In this document: piece by piece, positions 18,945 through 28,532 of the stretch
How positions within the stretch are numbered: position 1 is the first letter of the stretch
How the letters are laid out: each line of letters begins with the position of its first letter
From: CBDDKS01 sp965230335
GTDB taxonomy: Bacteria > Pseudomonadota > Gammaproteobacteria > Enterobacterales > Kangiellaceae
Reading direction: 5' to 3'
Assembly (NCBI GenBank): GCA_965230335.1
Contig: CBDDKS010000006.1
Location: forward strand, 2,976,001-3,040,000
DNA: 64,000 nt
Notes under the pieces: model-generated
What the model was told of the DNA's origin: nothing
Databases searched by the model: none
The model's input: the letters and a program-made list of their open reading frames with translations, nothing else
Program-made: the position numbers and the translations under genes

Positions 18945-18960
18945 TTGTTGCTGATAGGCT

Positions 18961-19992
18961 TTGGCAAAAATCAGGCTATCCATTGATTGTATGGGAGGGG
19001 ACTTTGGTCCCCTTACTTTTACACATGCTTCTCTTATTGCTTTGAAACGTTATTCAGAACTGTCCTTGCATCTTTTTGGTGATCAGTCAGTTTTAGAGAC
19101 TTATTTTAAAAACCAGCCTCAAGATATAAAACAAAGATTAACCCTTGTTCATACCACTGAAACTGTCTCACTTGATGAGAAACCCTCTCAGGTTTTGCGT
19201 AGTAAAAGTCATTCTTCAATGCACGAAGCGTTAGAGGCTTTGAATACTGGTCAGGTTGATGCGTGTGTGAGTGCAGGTAATACAGGGGCATTAATGGGGT
19301 TGGCCTGTTCTATTATAAAGTTAATTCCTGGTATCCATCGTCCTGCTATCGTGGTAAAAATACCTACTAAACTTGGAGAAGCCTATATGTTAGACTTAGG
19401 TGCTAATGTCAATCCAAGTTCAGATGATTTGCACCAATTTGCCATCATGGGGTCTATAATGAGTGCCCATGTTGATAAGATAGAAACACCAAAAGTGGGT
19501 TTATTAAATATTGGTGTTGAAGAAAACAAAGGTAATGATTTGGTTAAACAAACTGATCAATTATTTAAAGACGATGACTTCATTTGTTATTCAGGATTTG
19601 TTGAAGCCAATCAAATATTTTCTGGAGACTATCAAGTGATAGTGACTGATGGTTTTACAGGGAATAATGTATTAAAAGCCATTGAAGGCACAGTCAACTT
19701 TATGGCGTTACAGTATAACAATGTATGTCAATCAAACTGGCGGTATCGATTATTAAAATGGATCGCTTCTCCTGTCATGTCTTCTTTTAAAAAATCAGTT
19801 AATCCAGAAGAGTACAATGGTGCAAGCTTTTTGGGGCTTAACAAAACAGTGGTAAAAAGCCATGGTGGTGCTTCAGTTAAAGCAACCGTCAAAGCGATAG
19901 AAAAAGCAATGGGGGAAGTCAGCGCTCAAATTCCTCAGCGCATTCAAAAACATTTACAACCTATTACTGAAGGAAAAACATTTTATGTATAG
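18961..19992 (+). CDS. plsX: Phosphate acyltransferase PlsX
   Basis: A 343-residue enzyme that converts acyl-ACP and phosphate to acyl-phosphate for PlsY in phospholipid synthesis; peripheral to the inner membrane. It has the N-terminal DCMGGDFGP motif (residues 9-17), the SAGNTGALMG loop (85-94), GLLNIGVEENKG and VTDGFTGNN. The start must be TTG at 18961 because the frame has no suitable ATG before the conserved MGGD. It follows rpmF by 16 bases and overlaps fabH by 8 bases. Confidence 0.96.
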   Translation: MAKIRLSIDCMGGDFGPLTFTHASLIALKRYSELSLHLFGDQSVLETYFKNQPQDIKQRLTLVHTTETVSLDEKPSQVLRSKSHSSMHEALEALNTGQVDACVSAGNTGALMGLACSIIKLIPGIHRPAIVVKIPTKLGEAYMLDLGANVNPSSDDLHQFAIMGSIMSAHVDKIETPKVGLLNIGVEENKGNDLVKQTDQLFKDDDFICYSGFVEANQIFSGDYQVIVTDGFTGNNVLKAIEGTVNFMALQYNNVCQSNWRYRLLKWIASPVMSSFKKSVNPEEYNGASFLGLNKTVVKSHGGASVKATVKAIEKAMGEVSAQIPQRIQKHLQPITEGKTFYV

Positions 19993-20944
19993 TCGAGTGT
20001 TAGGTACAGGTAGTTATTTACCACCCAAAGTCATGAGCAATAAAGATTTAGAGTCTATTGTTGATACGACGGATGACTGGATTGTTGAACGTACTGGCAT
20101 TCGTCAGAGACATATCGCCAATGAAGAAGAAACGGTGTCTACTTTAGGTTATAAGGCAGCTGTTGCTGCGATTGAATCTGCTGGCATTCATAAAAGTGAT
20201 ATTGATTTGATTATTGTTGCTACAGCAACACCTGATAAGTTGTTTCCCAGCACAGCTTGCTATTTGGGGAAAATGTTGGGATTAGAAGGTATTGGTGCTT
20301 TTGATGTGACAGCTGCCTGCGCTGGTTTTTTATATGGGATGAGTATCGGCGATCAATATATTCGAACAGGTAACAAAAAGAATGTACTGATCGTTGGTAC
20401 AGAAATTTTATCTCGCATTTGTGATTGGAGTGATCGTTCTACCTGTGTCATTTTTGGTGATGGGGCAGGCGCTGTTGTGTTAGGAACTTCAGAAACCCCC
20501 GGTATTATTTCGACACATATTCATGCTGATGGTACTTATGCTGATTTACTCTATGCACACAATGGTGTTAAAGGACAAAATAATGAAGTGAATGTTCCTG
20601 CCATTGTAATGCAGGGTAATGATGTCTTTAAAGTTGCGGTGAGAACCTTAAGTCGAATTGTCGAAGAAACATTAACTAAAAACCAATTAGAAAAATCTGA
20701 TATAGACTGGCTGATACCTCATCAGGCAAATATTCGTATTATTCAAGCCATAGCCAAGAAACTTCAAATGCCAATGGAACAAGTTATGATTACCATTGAG
20801 AAACATGGTAATACGTCCAGTGCTTCTATCCCATTAGCTTTGGATGAAGGGTTAAAGTCAGGACGTATTCAATCAGGACAAACAGCATTATTAGAAAGTT
20901 TTGGTGGTGGTTTTGCATGGGGCTCGGCCTTACTAAAATTTTAA
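19985..20944 (+). CDS. fabH: Beta-ketoacyl-ACP synthase III FabH
   Basis: Condenses acetyl-CoA with malonyl-ACP to start fatty acid chains. At 319 residues it is full length. The catalytic triad is visible: C112 in the TAACAGFLYG block, H246 in IPHQANIR and N276 in KHGNTSSAS. The GDGAGAVVLG region (158-167) and the C-terminal SFGGGFAWGS are also family hallmarks. The start overlaps the end of plsX by 8 bases, and fabD follows after 26 bases. Confidence 0.97.
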   Translation: MYSRVLGTGSYLPPKVMSNKDLESIVDTTDDWIVERTGIRQRHIANEEETVSTLGYKAAVAAIESAGIHKSDIDLIIVATATPDKLFPSTACYLGKMLGLEGIGAFDVTAACAGFLYGMSIGDQYIRTGNKKNVLIVGTEILSRICDWSDRSTCVIFGDGAGAVVLGTSETPGIISTHIHADGTYADLLYAHNGVKGQNNEVNVPAIVMQGNDVFKVAVRTLSRIVEETLTKNQLEKSDIDWLIPHQANIRIIQAIAKKLQMPMEQVMITIEKHGNTSSASIPLALDEGLKSGRIQSGQTALLESFGGGFAWGSALLKF

Positions 20945-20970
20945 AACGAATCATTTTAAGGTGAATAAAT

Positions 20971-21903
20971 ATGACTTTAGCATTTGTTTTTCCAGGACAA
21001 GGTTCTCAAAAGTTGGGTATGCTTTCTGACTTTTCTGAAACGGATATTGTTCGTCAAACATTTGAAGAAGCATCGAATACCATTGATAAAGATTTGTGGG
21101 CTTTGTGTCAACAGGGTGAAGAAGCGGCTTTAAATCAAACAGAAAATACACAGCCTGTATTGTTAACGGCCAGTGTGGCTTTATGGCGTTTATGGCAAGC
21201 GAAAAGTGATCATCAACCTCAGGCTCTGGCTGGACATAGTCTGGGTGAATATAGTGCGTTGGTTTGTGCCGGTGTGATTGATTTACCCAGTGCGGTTCAA
21301 CTGGTTCAATTGCGTGGACAGCTCATGCAAAAAGCAGTGAGCGATGTTTCTGGTAAAATGGCTGCTATTATTGGATTGGACGATGAAAAGGTTATTGCAG
21401 CCTGTGAGCAAGCTGCTGATGATCGAATTGTTTCTGCAGTAAATTTCAACTCACCAGGACAAGTCGTGATTGCCGGTGAAGCTTCAGCCGTTGATGATGC
21501 GATGCATCTTTGTAAAGAGCAGGGCGCGAAAAGGGCTCTGCCTTTGCCAGTCAGTGTGCCTTCTCATTGTGCTTTAATGAAACCGGCTGCAGATGAGCTG
21601 GCTTCATTCGTTGAAAATGTGGCTTTTGATGAACCTAAAATCGAAGTGATTAATAACGTTGATGTAAAATATGAAGTCACTGTCGATAAAATAAAAAATG
21701 CTTTGGTCCGACAGCTCTATAATCCAGTTCGCTGGACAGAAACTATTTTATTGTTGACGGAGCGCATTGATAACTTTGTTGAATGTGGTCCCGGTAATGT
21801 ATTATCTGGGCTAGGCAAACGTATTCATAAAGCCAGTCGGTATTATCAATTGGGGCAGCACGAACAATTTGAATCAACACTCAATGAACTTAACTCCATT
21901 TAA
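20971..21903 (+). CDS. fabD: Malonyl-CoA:ACP transacylase FabD
   Basis: Loads malonyl groups on ACP for chain elongation. The 310-residue protein has FPGQGSQ (residues 7-13), the nucleophilic serine S90 in GHSLGEYSAL, and the catalytic histidine in the SVPSHCALM segment (near residue 197). The ECGPGNVLSGL block near the C-terminus is typical. AAGG precedes the ATG. fabG follows after 11 bases. Confidence 0.97.
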   Translation: MTLAFVFPGQGSQKLGMLSDFSETDIVRQTFEEASNTIDKDLWALCQQGEEAALNQTENTQPVLLTASVALWRLWQAKSDHQPQALAGHSLGEYSALVCAGVIDLPSAVQLVQLRGQLMQKAVSDVSGKMAAIIGLDDEKVIAACEQAADDRIVSAVNFNSPGQVVIAGEASAVDDAMHLCKEQGAKRALPLPVSVPSHCALMKPAADELASFVENVAFDEPKIEVINNVDVKYEVTVDKIKNALVRQLYNPVRWTETILLLTERIDNFVECGPGNVLSGLGKRIHKASRYYQLGQHEQFESTLNELNSI

Positions 21904-21914
21904 GGGTTCCCTAT

Positions 21915-22661
21915 ATGACAAGTGAAAATAAACTGGTTTTGGTGACAGGTGCAAGTCGAGGTATTGGTCAGGCAATTGCCCTGGCACTAGGAGAGGAAAA
22001 TTATACGATTGTGGGTACGGCGACCAGTGATGTTGGTGCAGCATCCATTTCAAAATATCTTGATGAGGCGAATATCCAGGGTTGTGGCCTTGTTCTTGAT
22101 GTTTCCGATGAAACTTCCATTCATCAACTCATGGAGGATATAAAAAACCGTTTTTCAAAAAGCCCTGAAATTCTAATTAATAATGCAGGTATTACTCGTG
22201 ATAACTTATTGATGAGAATGAAAGATGATGAATGGGATTCTTTATTGCAAACTAATTTAACGTCCATTTATCGTTTATCAAAGGCCTGCTTAAGAGGTAT
22301 GATGAAATCCCGTTGGGGTCGTATAATCAATGTAGGATCTGTGGTTGGGACAACCGGAAATCCTGGCCAAACCAATTATGCTGCTGCAAAAGCAGGGGTT
22401 ATTGGTTTTTCCAAATCGTTGGCTCGGGAGATTGGTGCCAGAGGTGTAACAGTCAATGTTGTTGCGCCAGGTTTTATTGATACCGATATGACAAAAATAC
22501 TTGATGACGAACAAAAAGAAGTACTGACAAAACAAATTGCTCTTGGTCACTTGGGTCAACCTTCAGATATTGCCAATGCAGTTGCCTTTTTAGCTTCTGA
22601 AAAAGCAGCATACATCACCGGAGAAACCCTACATGTTAATGGTGGAATGCATATGGCTTAA
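21915..22661 (+). CDS. fabG: 3-oxoacyl-ACP reductase FabG
   Basis: NADPH-dependent reductase of the elongation cycle, short-chain dehydrogenase fold. The nucleotide motif TGASRGIG is at residues 11-18, NNAG at 89-92, and the catalytic S142, Y155 and K159 are in place. The C-terminal ITGETLHVNGGMHMA ending is that of FabG proper rather than of a general dehydrogenase. It closes the fabHDG run; acpP has its own upstream promoter candidate. Confidence 0.97.
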   Translation: MTSENKLVLVTGASRGIGQAIALALGEENYTIVGTATSDVGAASISKYLDEANIQGCGLVLDVSDETSIHQLMEDIKNRFSKSPEILINNAGITRDNLLMRMKDDEWDSLLQTNLTSIYRLSKACLRGMMKSRWGRIINVGSVVGTTGNPGQTNYAAAKAGVIGFSKSLAREIGARGVTVNVVAPGFIDTDMTKILDDEQKEVLTKQIALGHLGQPSDIANAVAFLASEKAAYITGETLHVNGGMHMA

Positions 22662-22738
22662 CAGATATTAACTTTTTTTATGATTTTTGAGGTCAGAAGT
22701 TTAAATAATAATTAACTTTAAATAGATAACCCAATATA

Positions 22739-22768
22739 TTGAATATAAAAAAGAATATTTGATATAAT
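22739..22768 (+). promoter_or_regulatory. Candidate promoter of acpP
   Basis: TTGAAT at 22739-22744 and a perfect TATAAT at 22763-22768, 18 bases apart. It would give a leader of about 110 bases before the acpP start. A separate strong promoter for acpP is expected, as ACP is very abundant. Confidence 0.55.
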
Positions 22769-22885
22769 GTCATTTTTATCTGGTCTGACCAAGCTTTTTT
22801 TTAAGGTTGCTACTTGCAACTTAATTCTCAATCAATAAACTACCAGCGCAGTTTAATCTGCGTACATTAGAGGAAGGTTTCACTT

Positions 22886-23128
22886 ATGAGTACAATTGAA
22901 GAACGTGTAAAAAAAATTGTTGTTGAACAATTAGGTGTAAAAGAAGACGAAGTTAATGCAGAAGCTTCTTTTGTTGATGACTTGGGCGCAGATTCCCTAG
23001 ACACAGTTGAATTGGTCATGGCACTTGAAGAGGAATTCGATACCGAAATTCCTGATGAAGAGGCCGAAAAAATCAGTACTGTTCAAGCAGCCATTGATTA
23101 TATTAAGGCAAATGTAGAAGCAGCATAA
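22886..23128 (+). CDS. acpP: Acyl carrier protein
   Basis: An 80-residue acidic protein with the phosphopantetheine serine S37 in the DDLGADSLDTVEL motif. It carries the growing chain through fatty acid synthesis and supplies acyl groups to PlsX and lipid A enzymes. AGGAAGG is 9-10 bases before the ATG, a strong ribosome site fitting high expression. A terminator-like hairpin follows before fabF. Confidence 0.98.
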   Translation: MSTIEERVKKIVVEQLGVKEDEVNAEASFVDDLGADSLDTVELVMALEEEFDTEIPDEEAEKISTVQAAIDYIKANVEAA

Positions 23129-23191
23129 TCGTTTTTACCAACAGGTATTCAAGTATCTGTGCCTTATATAAACTCAAAATCATGTTCAATT

Positions 23192-23230
23192 AAAACTGTT
23201 ATGAAGCTTAGGTTTCATAGCAGTTTTTTT
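23192..23230 (+). terminator. Intrinsic terminator between acpP and fabF
   Basis: An interrupted stem with AACTGTTATGAA pairing with TTCATAGCAGTT (one G-T pair), an 8-base loop and a run of seven T. It ends 16 bases before the fabF start. Read-through would still be needed for fabF unless it has its own promoter, so the site probably lowers fabF relative to acpP. Confidence 0.75.
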
Positions 23231-23246
23231 ATTGTGGAGTCGCCTT

Positions 23247-24485
23247 GTGAAGGGTAAACGTGTTGTTGTTACTGGCCTCGGATTATTAACCCCTATCGGC
23301 TTGTCGGTTAAAGAAACCTGGCAAAATCTGCTGGCAGCCAAAAGTGGTGCTGCACCTATTACGGCATTTGATACGACTCAATTGGGGACAAAGTTCAGTG
23401 CTTCGGTAAAAGATTTCGAGCCTGGTGATTACTTATCGGTAAAAGATGCCAGAAAATTCGATCCTTTCATTCAGTTGGGTATTGCTGCTTCGGTTCAAGC
23501 CATACAGGATGCGAACTTAACCATTACCGATGAGAATGCATCCAGAATAGGTTGTTGTATAGGTTCGGGTATTGGTGGCTTATCCACCACAGAAAAAAAT
23601 ATTGCTCTTTTAAACAAATCCGGTCCTCGGAAAGTTTCTCCTTTTTATGTCCCAGGTTCGATCATTAATATGATTTCCGGGCAGCTATCCATTATGTATG
23701 GACTCAAAGGCCCCAATTTATCGATTGTTACGGCTTGCACAACCGGTGTTCATTCAGTCGGACAAGCAGCAAGAATGATTGCTTATGGAGAAGCGGATGC
23801 TATGGTTGCTGGAGGCGCTGAAATGGCAACAACACCGGTAGGTATTGCTGGTTTTTCTGCTGCCAGAGCCTTATCAACCCGAAATGACGCACCAGAAAAA
23901 GCCAGTCGCCCCTGGGATAAAGACAGAGACGGTTTCGTACTGGGTGATGGAGCAGGCGTGGTGGTTTTGGAAAGCTATGAACATGCCCAACAACGCGGTG
24001 CAAACATATATGCGGAGCTAACGGGTTTTGGTATGAGTGGAGACGCCTATCATATGACGGCTCCACCAGAATCAGGAGAAGGTGCTGCACTTTCCATGCA
24101 GAATGCATTGAGTGATGCAGAAATTAATGCTGATCATGTTGATTATATTAATGCACATGGTACATCAACTAAAGCAGGTGATTTAGCTGAATGCCAGGCT
24201 ATTAAGCAGGTATTGGGCGATCATGCTTACAAAACAATGGTCAGCTCAACCAAATCTTCGATTGGCCATTTGTTGGGTGCAGCAGGATCAGTGGAGGCTA
24301 TTTTTAGTATATTAAGTCTTTCTGAGCAAACTGTGCCTCCAACCATGAATCTGGATAATCCTGATGAGGGTTGTGATTTGGATTTTGTTCCTCATGAAGC
24401 CCGTCAAGCCCGTGTAAAACATGTGCTATGTAACAGCTTTGGGTTTGGTGGAACCAATGGTTCTTTGGTATTCAGTCAAGTGTAA
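23247..24485 (+). CDS. fabF: Beta-ketoacyl-ACP synthase II FabF
   Basis: Elongating condensing enzyme of fatty acid synthesis. Counted from GTG at 23247 it has 412 residues, the usual length, with catalytic C164 in the TACTTGVHS loop, the NAHGTSTKAGD histidine, and SSIGHLLGAAG for the second histidine. I preferred GTG 23247 over TTG 23232: GGAG lies 7 bases ahead of it, and the protein then begins MKGKRVVVTGLG as in homologues. The stop abuts pabC directly. Confidence 0.95.
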   Translation: MKGKRVVVTGLGLLTPIGLSVKETWQNLLAAKSGAAPITAFDTTQLGTKFSASVKDFEPGDYLSVKDARKFDPFIQLGIAASVQAIQDANLTITDENASRIGCCIGSGIGGLSTTEKNIALLNKSGPRKVSPFYVPGSIINMISGQLSIMYGLKGPNLSIVTACTTGVHSVGQAARMIAYGEADAMVAGGAEMATTPVGIAGFSAARALSTRNDAPEKASRPWDKDRDGFVLGDGAGVVVLESYEHAQQRGANIYAELTGFGMSGDAYHMTAPPESGEGAALSMQNALSDAEINADHVDYINAHGTSTKAGDLAECQAIKQVLGDHAYKTMVSSTKSSIGHLLGAAGSVEAIFSILSLSEQTVPPTMNLDNPDEGCDLDFVPHEARQARVKHVLCNSFGFGGTNGSLVFSQV

Positions 24486-25307
24486 TTGACTTTGGATATT
24501 AACCTTTGCAAACCGACAACGACCGTTTCTGTCAGTGATCGTGGATTGCATTATGGTGATGGTTTTTTTACCACAGCAAGGGTAGAACAGCACACACTGG
24601 TATTTTTAGAAAAACATTTACAACGTTTGCAAATGACTGCTGAGCGATTGAACTTTCAAGATTTTAATCGTTCAGTTTTGGAAAAACAGTTAAGATCAAA
24701 ACTGCCTCAATTTGGTGTTTGTAAGGTGATAATTACCCGAGGTGTAGGGCAAAGAGGTTATGCCGTACCTATTCATCCAAAAACAGAGTGCTATGTATTA
24801 TTCAGTGAATTACCATCTCAATTATTGGAACTGAAGCGGTTAAATGAAAAGTGCCTGACTGTTTCTGATATTCCTGCAAGCATCAACACAAGTCTGGCAG
24901 GATTGAAACATCTCAATCGACTTGATAATGTATTGGCAAAATCAAATATTGCGAACACAACTTATGATGATGCGATTATGCTGGAAGGCCCCCATGTTAT
25001 CGGAACAACACAAGCCAATATTTTCTTTAGGTTTAAGGATAACCAGGTCATCACACCTAAAAATCATAAAGCAGGTGTGAATGGTATTATGAAGCACTAT
25101 ATTATTCAGAAGCTAATTTCCATAGGGGTTACCATAGATGAAAAAGAAATATCCTTGCAGGAAGCCATGACCGCTGAAGAATGTTTTATCAGCAATGCAC
25201 TGGTTGGTATAGAATCTATAAAATCCATTCAACAAGTGTCATTTGCTTCAAGTGATATGGCACAATTATTATTGAATGATTTTATTCAATGTGTTTTAAA
25301 ACGATGA
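24486..25307 (+). CDS. pabC: Aminodeoxychorismate lyase PabC
   Basis: PLP enzyme of fold type IV that releases pyruvate from aminodeoxychorismate to give p-aminobenzoate for folate. The 273-residue protein shows SDRGLHYGDGFFTT (residues 17-30), the PLP lysine K141 in LAGLKHLNRLDNVLA and the ECFISNALVG loop. It begins with TTG immediately after the fabF stop; a second TTG at 24492 is also possible. Its partner PabB is encoded at 31070-32509. It overlaps mltG by 4 bases. Confidence 0.93.
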   Translation: MTLDINLCKPTTTVSVSDRGLHYGDGFFTTARVEQHTLVFLEKHLQRLQMTAERLNFQDFNRSVLEKQLRSKLPQFGVCKVIITRGVGQRGYAVPIHPKTECYVLFSELPSQLLELKRLNEKCLTVSDIPASINTSLAGLKHLNRLDNVLAKSNIANTTYDDAIMLEGPHVIGTTQANIFFRFKDNQVITPKNHKAGVNGIMKHYIIQKLISIGVTIDEKEISLQEAMTAEECFISNALVGIESIKSIQQVSFASSDMAQLLLNDFIQCVLKR

Positions 25308-26335
25308 AAAAAACCATTAAAAAAGTATTGGGAGTGATTTTACTCTTATTATTTGTTACCGGAGCCTGGTTGTATTTTTCTTATTCACGTTTTTTACAAG
25401 AACCTTTACATGTACAAAAAGAGATGACTATTGAGATTCAATCGGGTTCTTCAGCAACCGAAATTGTTGTTCTATTGGATAAACATCAGTTGATTTCCAA
25501 TCCATACTTCACACGACTCTATTGGCGTCTCAATCATTTGGAACATAAACTGAGAAGTGGAACCTATGCTATTCACGTTGGTGATACTTTACCTGAACTG
25601 ACACAAAAAATAGTGGATGGTTCAGAAGTGACTTATCAAGTGACCCTTGTGGAAGGATGGAATCTTAAACAGCTTAGAGATTTCCTTAAGGAACAGAAAC
25701 AATTAAAACAGTTGACTCATGAAATGTCAGAAGAAGAACTGATAAAAGCATTACATATTCCTTTTTCAAAACTTGAAGGGCTTTTTTTTCCTGACACTTA
25801 TCAATTTACTACAGGTTATTCAGATCTGGATTTATTAAAAAGAGCACACCAGGTGTTAATGATTCAATTACAGGAGGCTTGGAAAAAGAAACAACAAGAT
25901 CTTCCCTATGAAACAGCGTACGAAGCCCTTATCATGGCATCCATTATTGAAAAAGAAACCGGCCTGGCAAGTGAACGTAATACAATAGCAGGTGTTTTTG
26001 TTCGGCGACTAAGAAAAGGGATGCGTCTGCAAACAGATCCTACTGTGATTTATGGTATAGGTGAAAACTTCGATGGTAATCTAACAAGAAAACATTTAAA
26101 AACAGATACGCCTTATAATACTTATACCCGTCATGGATTACCACCATCACCAATAAGCTTAGTCGGTATGGCCTCTATAGAAGCGGCTTTACAACCTGAA
26201 AAAGGTCATTCATTATATTTTGTTGCAAAAGGTGATGGAAGTCATTACTTTAGTGATAATCTCAATGAACATAATGCTGCTGTAAGACAATATCAGTTGC
26301 AAAAAAAAAATAAAAAAAATCATCATGCAAAATAA
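25304..26335 (+). CDS. mltG: Endolytic murein transglycosylase MltG
   Basis: Cleaves nascent glycan strands in the periplasm and helps set glycan length (YceG family). From ATG 25304 it has 343 residues. There is an N-terminal membrane helix (about residues 8-27), a LysM-like region, and the catalytic glutamate in ASIIEKETGLASE (E216). GVFVRRLRKGMRLQTDPTV follows, as in the family. The start at 25304 makes an ATGA overlap with pabC; an in-frame ATG at 25289 would add five residues and is less likely. The C-terminus is Lys/Asn rich from A-tracts. Confidence 0.94.
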   Translation: MKKTIKKVLGVILLLLFVTGAWLYFSYSRFLQEPLHVQKEMTIEIQSGSSATEIVVLLDKHQLISNPYFTRLYWRLNHLEHKLRSGTYAIHVGDTLPELTQKIVDGSEVTYQVTLVEGWNLKQLRDFLKEQKQLKQLTHEMSEEELIKALHIPFSKLEGLFFPDTYQFTTGYSDLDLLKRAHQVLMIQLQEAWKKKQQDLPYETAYEALIMASIIEKETGLASERNTIAGVFVRRLRKGMRLQTDPTVIYGIGENFDGNLTRKHLKTDTPYNTYTRHGLPPSPISLVGMASIEAALQPEKGHSLYFVAKGDGSHYFSDNLNEHNAAVRQYQLQKKNKKNHHAK

Positions 26336-26408
26336 AACTTTTGTTCAACATAGAACCATATACAGAATATATCCATCACTAACGTAATATAGGTAATAGA
26401 GTCATTAT

Positions 26409-27059
26409 ATGAGTAGAGGTCAATTCATTTCAATTGAAGGTGGAGAGGGTGTTGGCAAAAGCACAAATATTCGATTTATTGAAACTCTATTGAAGCAACA
26501 ACACATTGATTATTTAGTGACTCGTGAACCTGGTGGCACACCGATTACTGAAGAAGTACGTCAAGCTTTGTTATCTCACAGAGATGAGTCATTAGATGCT
26601 GTCAGTGAGGTTTTATTCATGTTTGCCTGCCGTGCTCAACATGTTAATACAAAAATAAAACCTGCTTTGGATGCAGGACAATGGGTGATTTGTGATCGTT
26701 TTACTGATGCAAGTTTTGCCTATCAGGGTGGTGGTCGAGAATTGAATTGGAAAAAGCTGCAACAATTAGAAACTTGGGTTTTGGATGATTTAAAACCTGA
26801 TTTAACCTTCTTTTTAGATCTTGATCCGAATATTGGCATGACACGAGCTCGGGAAAGAGGTGCTTTAGATCGTTTTGAACAGGAAAGCATGCCGTTCTTT
26901 CAACGGGTATACCATGCTTACAAACGCAGAATAGAAGAAGATACGGAACGATTCCAAGTCATCGATGCCTCACAAGATTTAACCAATGTACAAGAACATA
27001 TTGAGACAAAGCTTCTTGCTTTTATAAAGCAAGTACAACAGGAGAACTCAATAAAATAA
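26409..27059 (+). CDS. tmk: Thymidylate kinase
   Basis: Phosphorylates dTMP to dTDP. The 216-residue protein has the P-loop EGGEGVGKST (residues about 10-19), the REPGGTPITEEVR block, the catalytic DRFTDASFAYQGGGR and a lid region RARERGALDRFE. It lies between mltG and holB as in E. coli and its relatives. Complete, no oddities. Confidence 0.97.
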   Translation: MSRGQFISIEGGEGVGKSTNIRFIETLLKQQHIDYLVTREPGGTPITEEVRQALLSHRDESLDAVSEVLFMFACRAQHVNTKIKPALDAGQWVICDRFTDASFAYQGGGRELNWKKLQQLETWVLDDLKPDLTFFLDLDPNIGMTRARERGALDRFEQESMPFFQRVYHAYKRRIEEDTERFQVIDASQDLTNVQEHIETKLLAFIKQVQQENSIK

Positions 27060-27090
27060 TGTTGTACAGTAAATTGACTATTTTGAGAGT

Positions 27091-28140
27091 ATGCACGTGT
27101 CTCATATAACGTCACAAGATGCTTTACAGGCATATCCCTGGCTGTATTCCAGTTATCAAACATTATCTCAGTGGCACGATGAAAAGCGTTTGCCTCATGC
27201 TTTATTAATTGAAGCAAAATCAGGATTGGGAAGCCGTCTATTGATCAATGCATGGATAAAAAAATTATTGTGCCATCAACAGGGACACTTTGCATGTCAT
27301 CAATGTCAGGCTTGTCAGTGGTTTGATAAAGGTCATCATCCAGATGTGCAAACCATAACGATAGAGGAAGGCAAAAAAAATATCTCTATTGATCAAATCA
27401 GAGATTTAATCAAACAGCTACAAGAAACGGCTCATCAAAGTCAGGGTTGGCGAATTGCTTTTATTCAAGAGGCCAATCATTTAAGTATCAGCGCCTATAA
27501 CGCTTTACTAAAAATACTGGAAGAACCTGGAAATAATATTCATATTATTTTATTGGCTGAATATCGTAAACGTATACCGGCAACACTACTCAGTCGCTGT
27601 CAAATGTTACCCATACAAGCTTTGCCTAAAGAAGAAAATAGATCATGGATAAGTCAGCAATTGCCAGATAGCCCTATAGAAGATATTGAATTGGCAGTGT
27701 TACTTTCCAATAATTCACCTTTACAGGCCGTTGATTATCTCAAAAATAATAAGTTGAGCGATATTAAACAATTTATGGTGTGTCTGGCTGATATTGCCAA
27801 TGAAAAAAAACAAACCACCGATTTTGTTGAGGATTATCTACAAAATGAGTTGTTCAAATTACTCCAGTGGTGGCTTTTTGTTGTCTCCAGTTTATTAAAG
27901 CACTGCTTGCAGGCAGAAGCTTTACCAAAAATATTGCTGCCAAACTATCAAGAACTTGCAGAATTGACTTCAGAGAGACTATTATTTGAGATGAGAGATA
28001 AGCTACTAGAGTTTATGTATTATCTTGAAACAGGAGTTGCCGTCAATCAACAGATGCAGTTTGATGATTTAGCGCGTCAGTGGCGTCAATTGTTTTTGCA
28101 GACATCAAAATTAAGAAATACCGATTCACAAAATAAGTAG
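27091..28140 (+). CDS. holB: DNA polymerase III delta prime subunit HolB
   Basis: Clamp-loader subunit of the replicative polymerase. The 349-residue protein has a modified P-loop region (AKSGLGSR), four zinc-binding cysteines C61, C69, C72 and C75, and the SRC motif in LLSRCQM (the arginine finger used to trigger DnaX ATPase). Like other delta prime subunits it lacks a working Walker A. It follows tmk and precedes the pilus-type pilZ, a standard order. Confidence 0.93.
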   Translation: MHVSHITSQDALQAYPWLYSSYQTLSQWHDEKRLPHALLIEAKSGLGSRLLINAWIKKLLCHQQGHFACHQCQACQWFDKGHHPDVQTITIEEGKKNISIDQIRDLIKQLQETAHQSQGWRIAFIQEANHLSISAYNALLKILEEPGNNIHIILLAEYRKRIPATLLSRCQMLPIQALPKEENRSWISQQLPDSPIEDIELAVLLSNNSPLQAVDYLKNNKLSDIKQFMVCLADIANEKKQTTDFVEDYLQNELFKLLQWWLFVVSSLLKHCLQAEALPKILLPNYQELAELTSERLLFEMRDKLLEFMYYLETGVAVNQQMQFDDLARQWRQLFLQTSKLRNTDSQNK

Positions 28141-28158
28141 AATCCAGAGGTTGTATAC

Positions 28159-28515
28159 ATGTCTACACCAGGTAATGCGCCACGTCATGGCATTTTGTCT
28201 TTAACCATTAAAGACAAAGCTGTTTTATATGCGGCCTATATGCCATTTGTACAAAATGGTGGTTTATTTATTCCGACACAAAAGCAATACAAATTAGGTG
28301 ATGAAGTATTTATGTTACTTTCATTAATGGATGAGAAAGAAAAAATTCCAGTTGCAGGCAAAATTATCTGGATTACCCCTAAAGGAGCTCAAGGTAATAA
28401 AGCAACCGGTATTGGTGTTCAGTTTTCTGATCAGGATAATGGGCAGGCCCGCACAAAAATAGAAACCTATCTTGCTGGTGGTCTGGAGTCAGAAAGAGCG
28501 ACACATACGATGTGA
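28159..28515 (+). CDS. pilZ: Type IV pilus-associated PilZ protein
   Basis: A 118-residue single PilZ domain next to holB, the position of P. aeruginosa PilZ, which is needed for type IV pilus assembly through PilB and FimX. The sequence keeps the fold landmarks (NGGLFIPTQK, LGDEVFMLL, AGKIIWITPKG, GIGVQF) but lacks an RxxxR switch, so c-di-GMP binding is unlikely. No other pilus genes are in the window. The 62-bp palindrome begins 18 bases after its stop. Confidence 0.9.
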   Translation: MSTPGNAPRHGILSLTIKDKAVLYAAYMPFVQNGGLFIPTQKQYKLGDEVFMLLSLMDEKEKIPVAGKIIWITPKGAQGNKATGIGVQFSDQDNGQARTKIETYLAGGLESERATHTM

Positions 28516-28532
28516 GAATAATTTTTTAAGTC

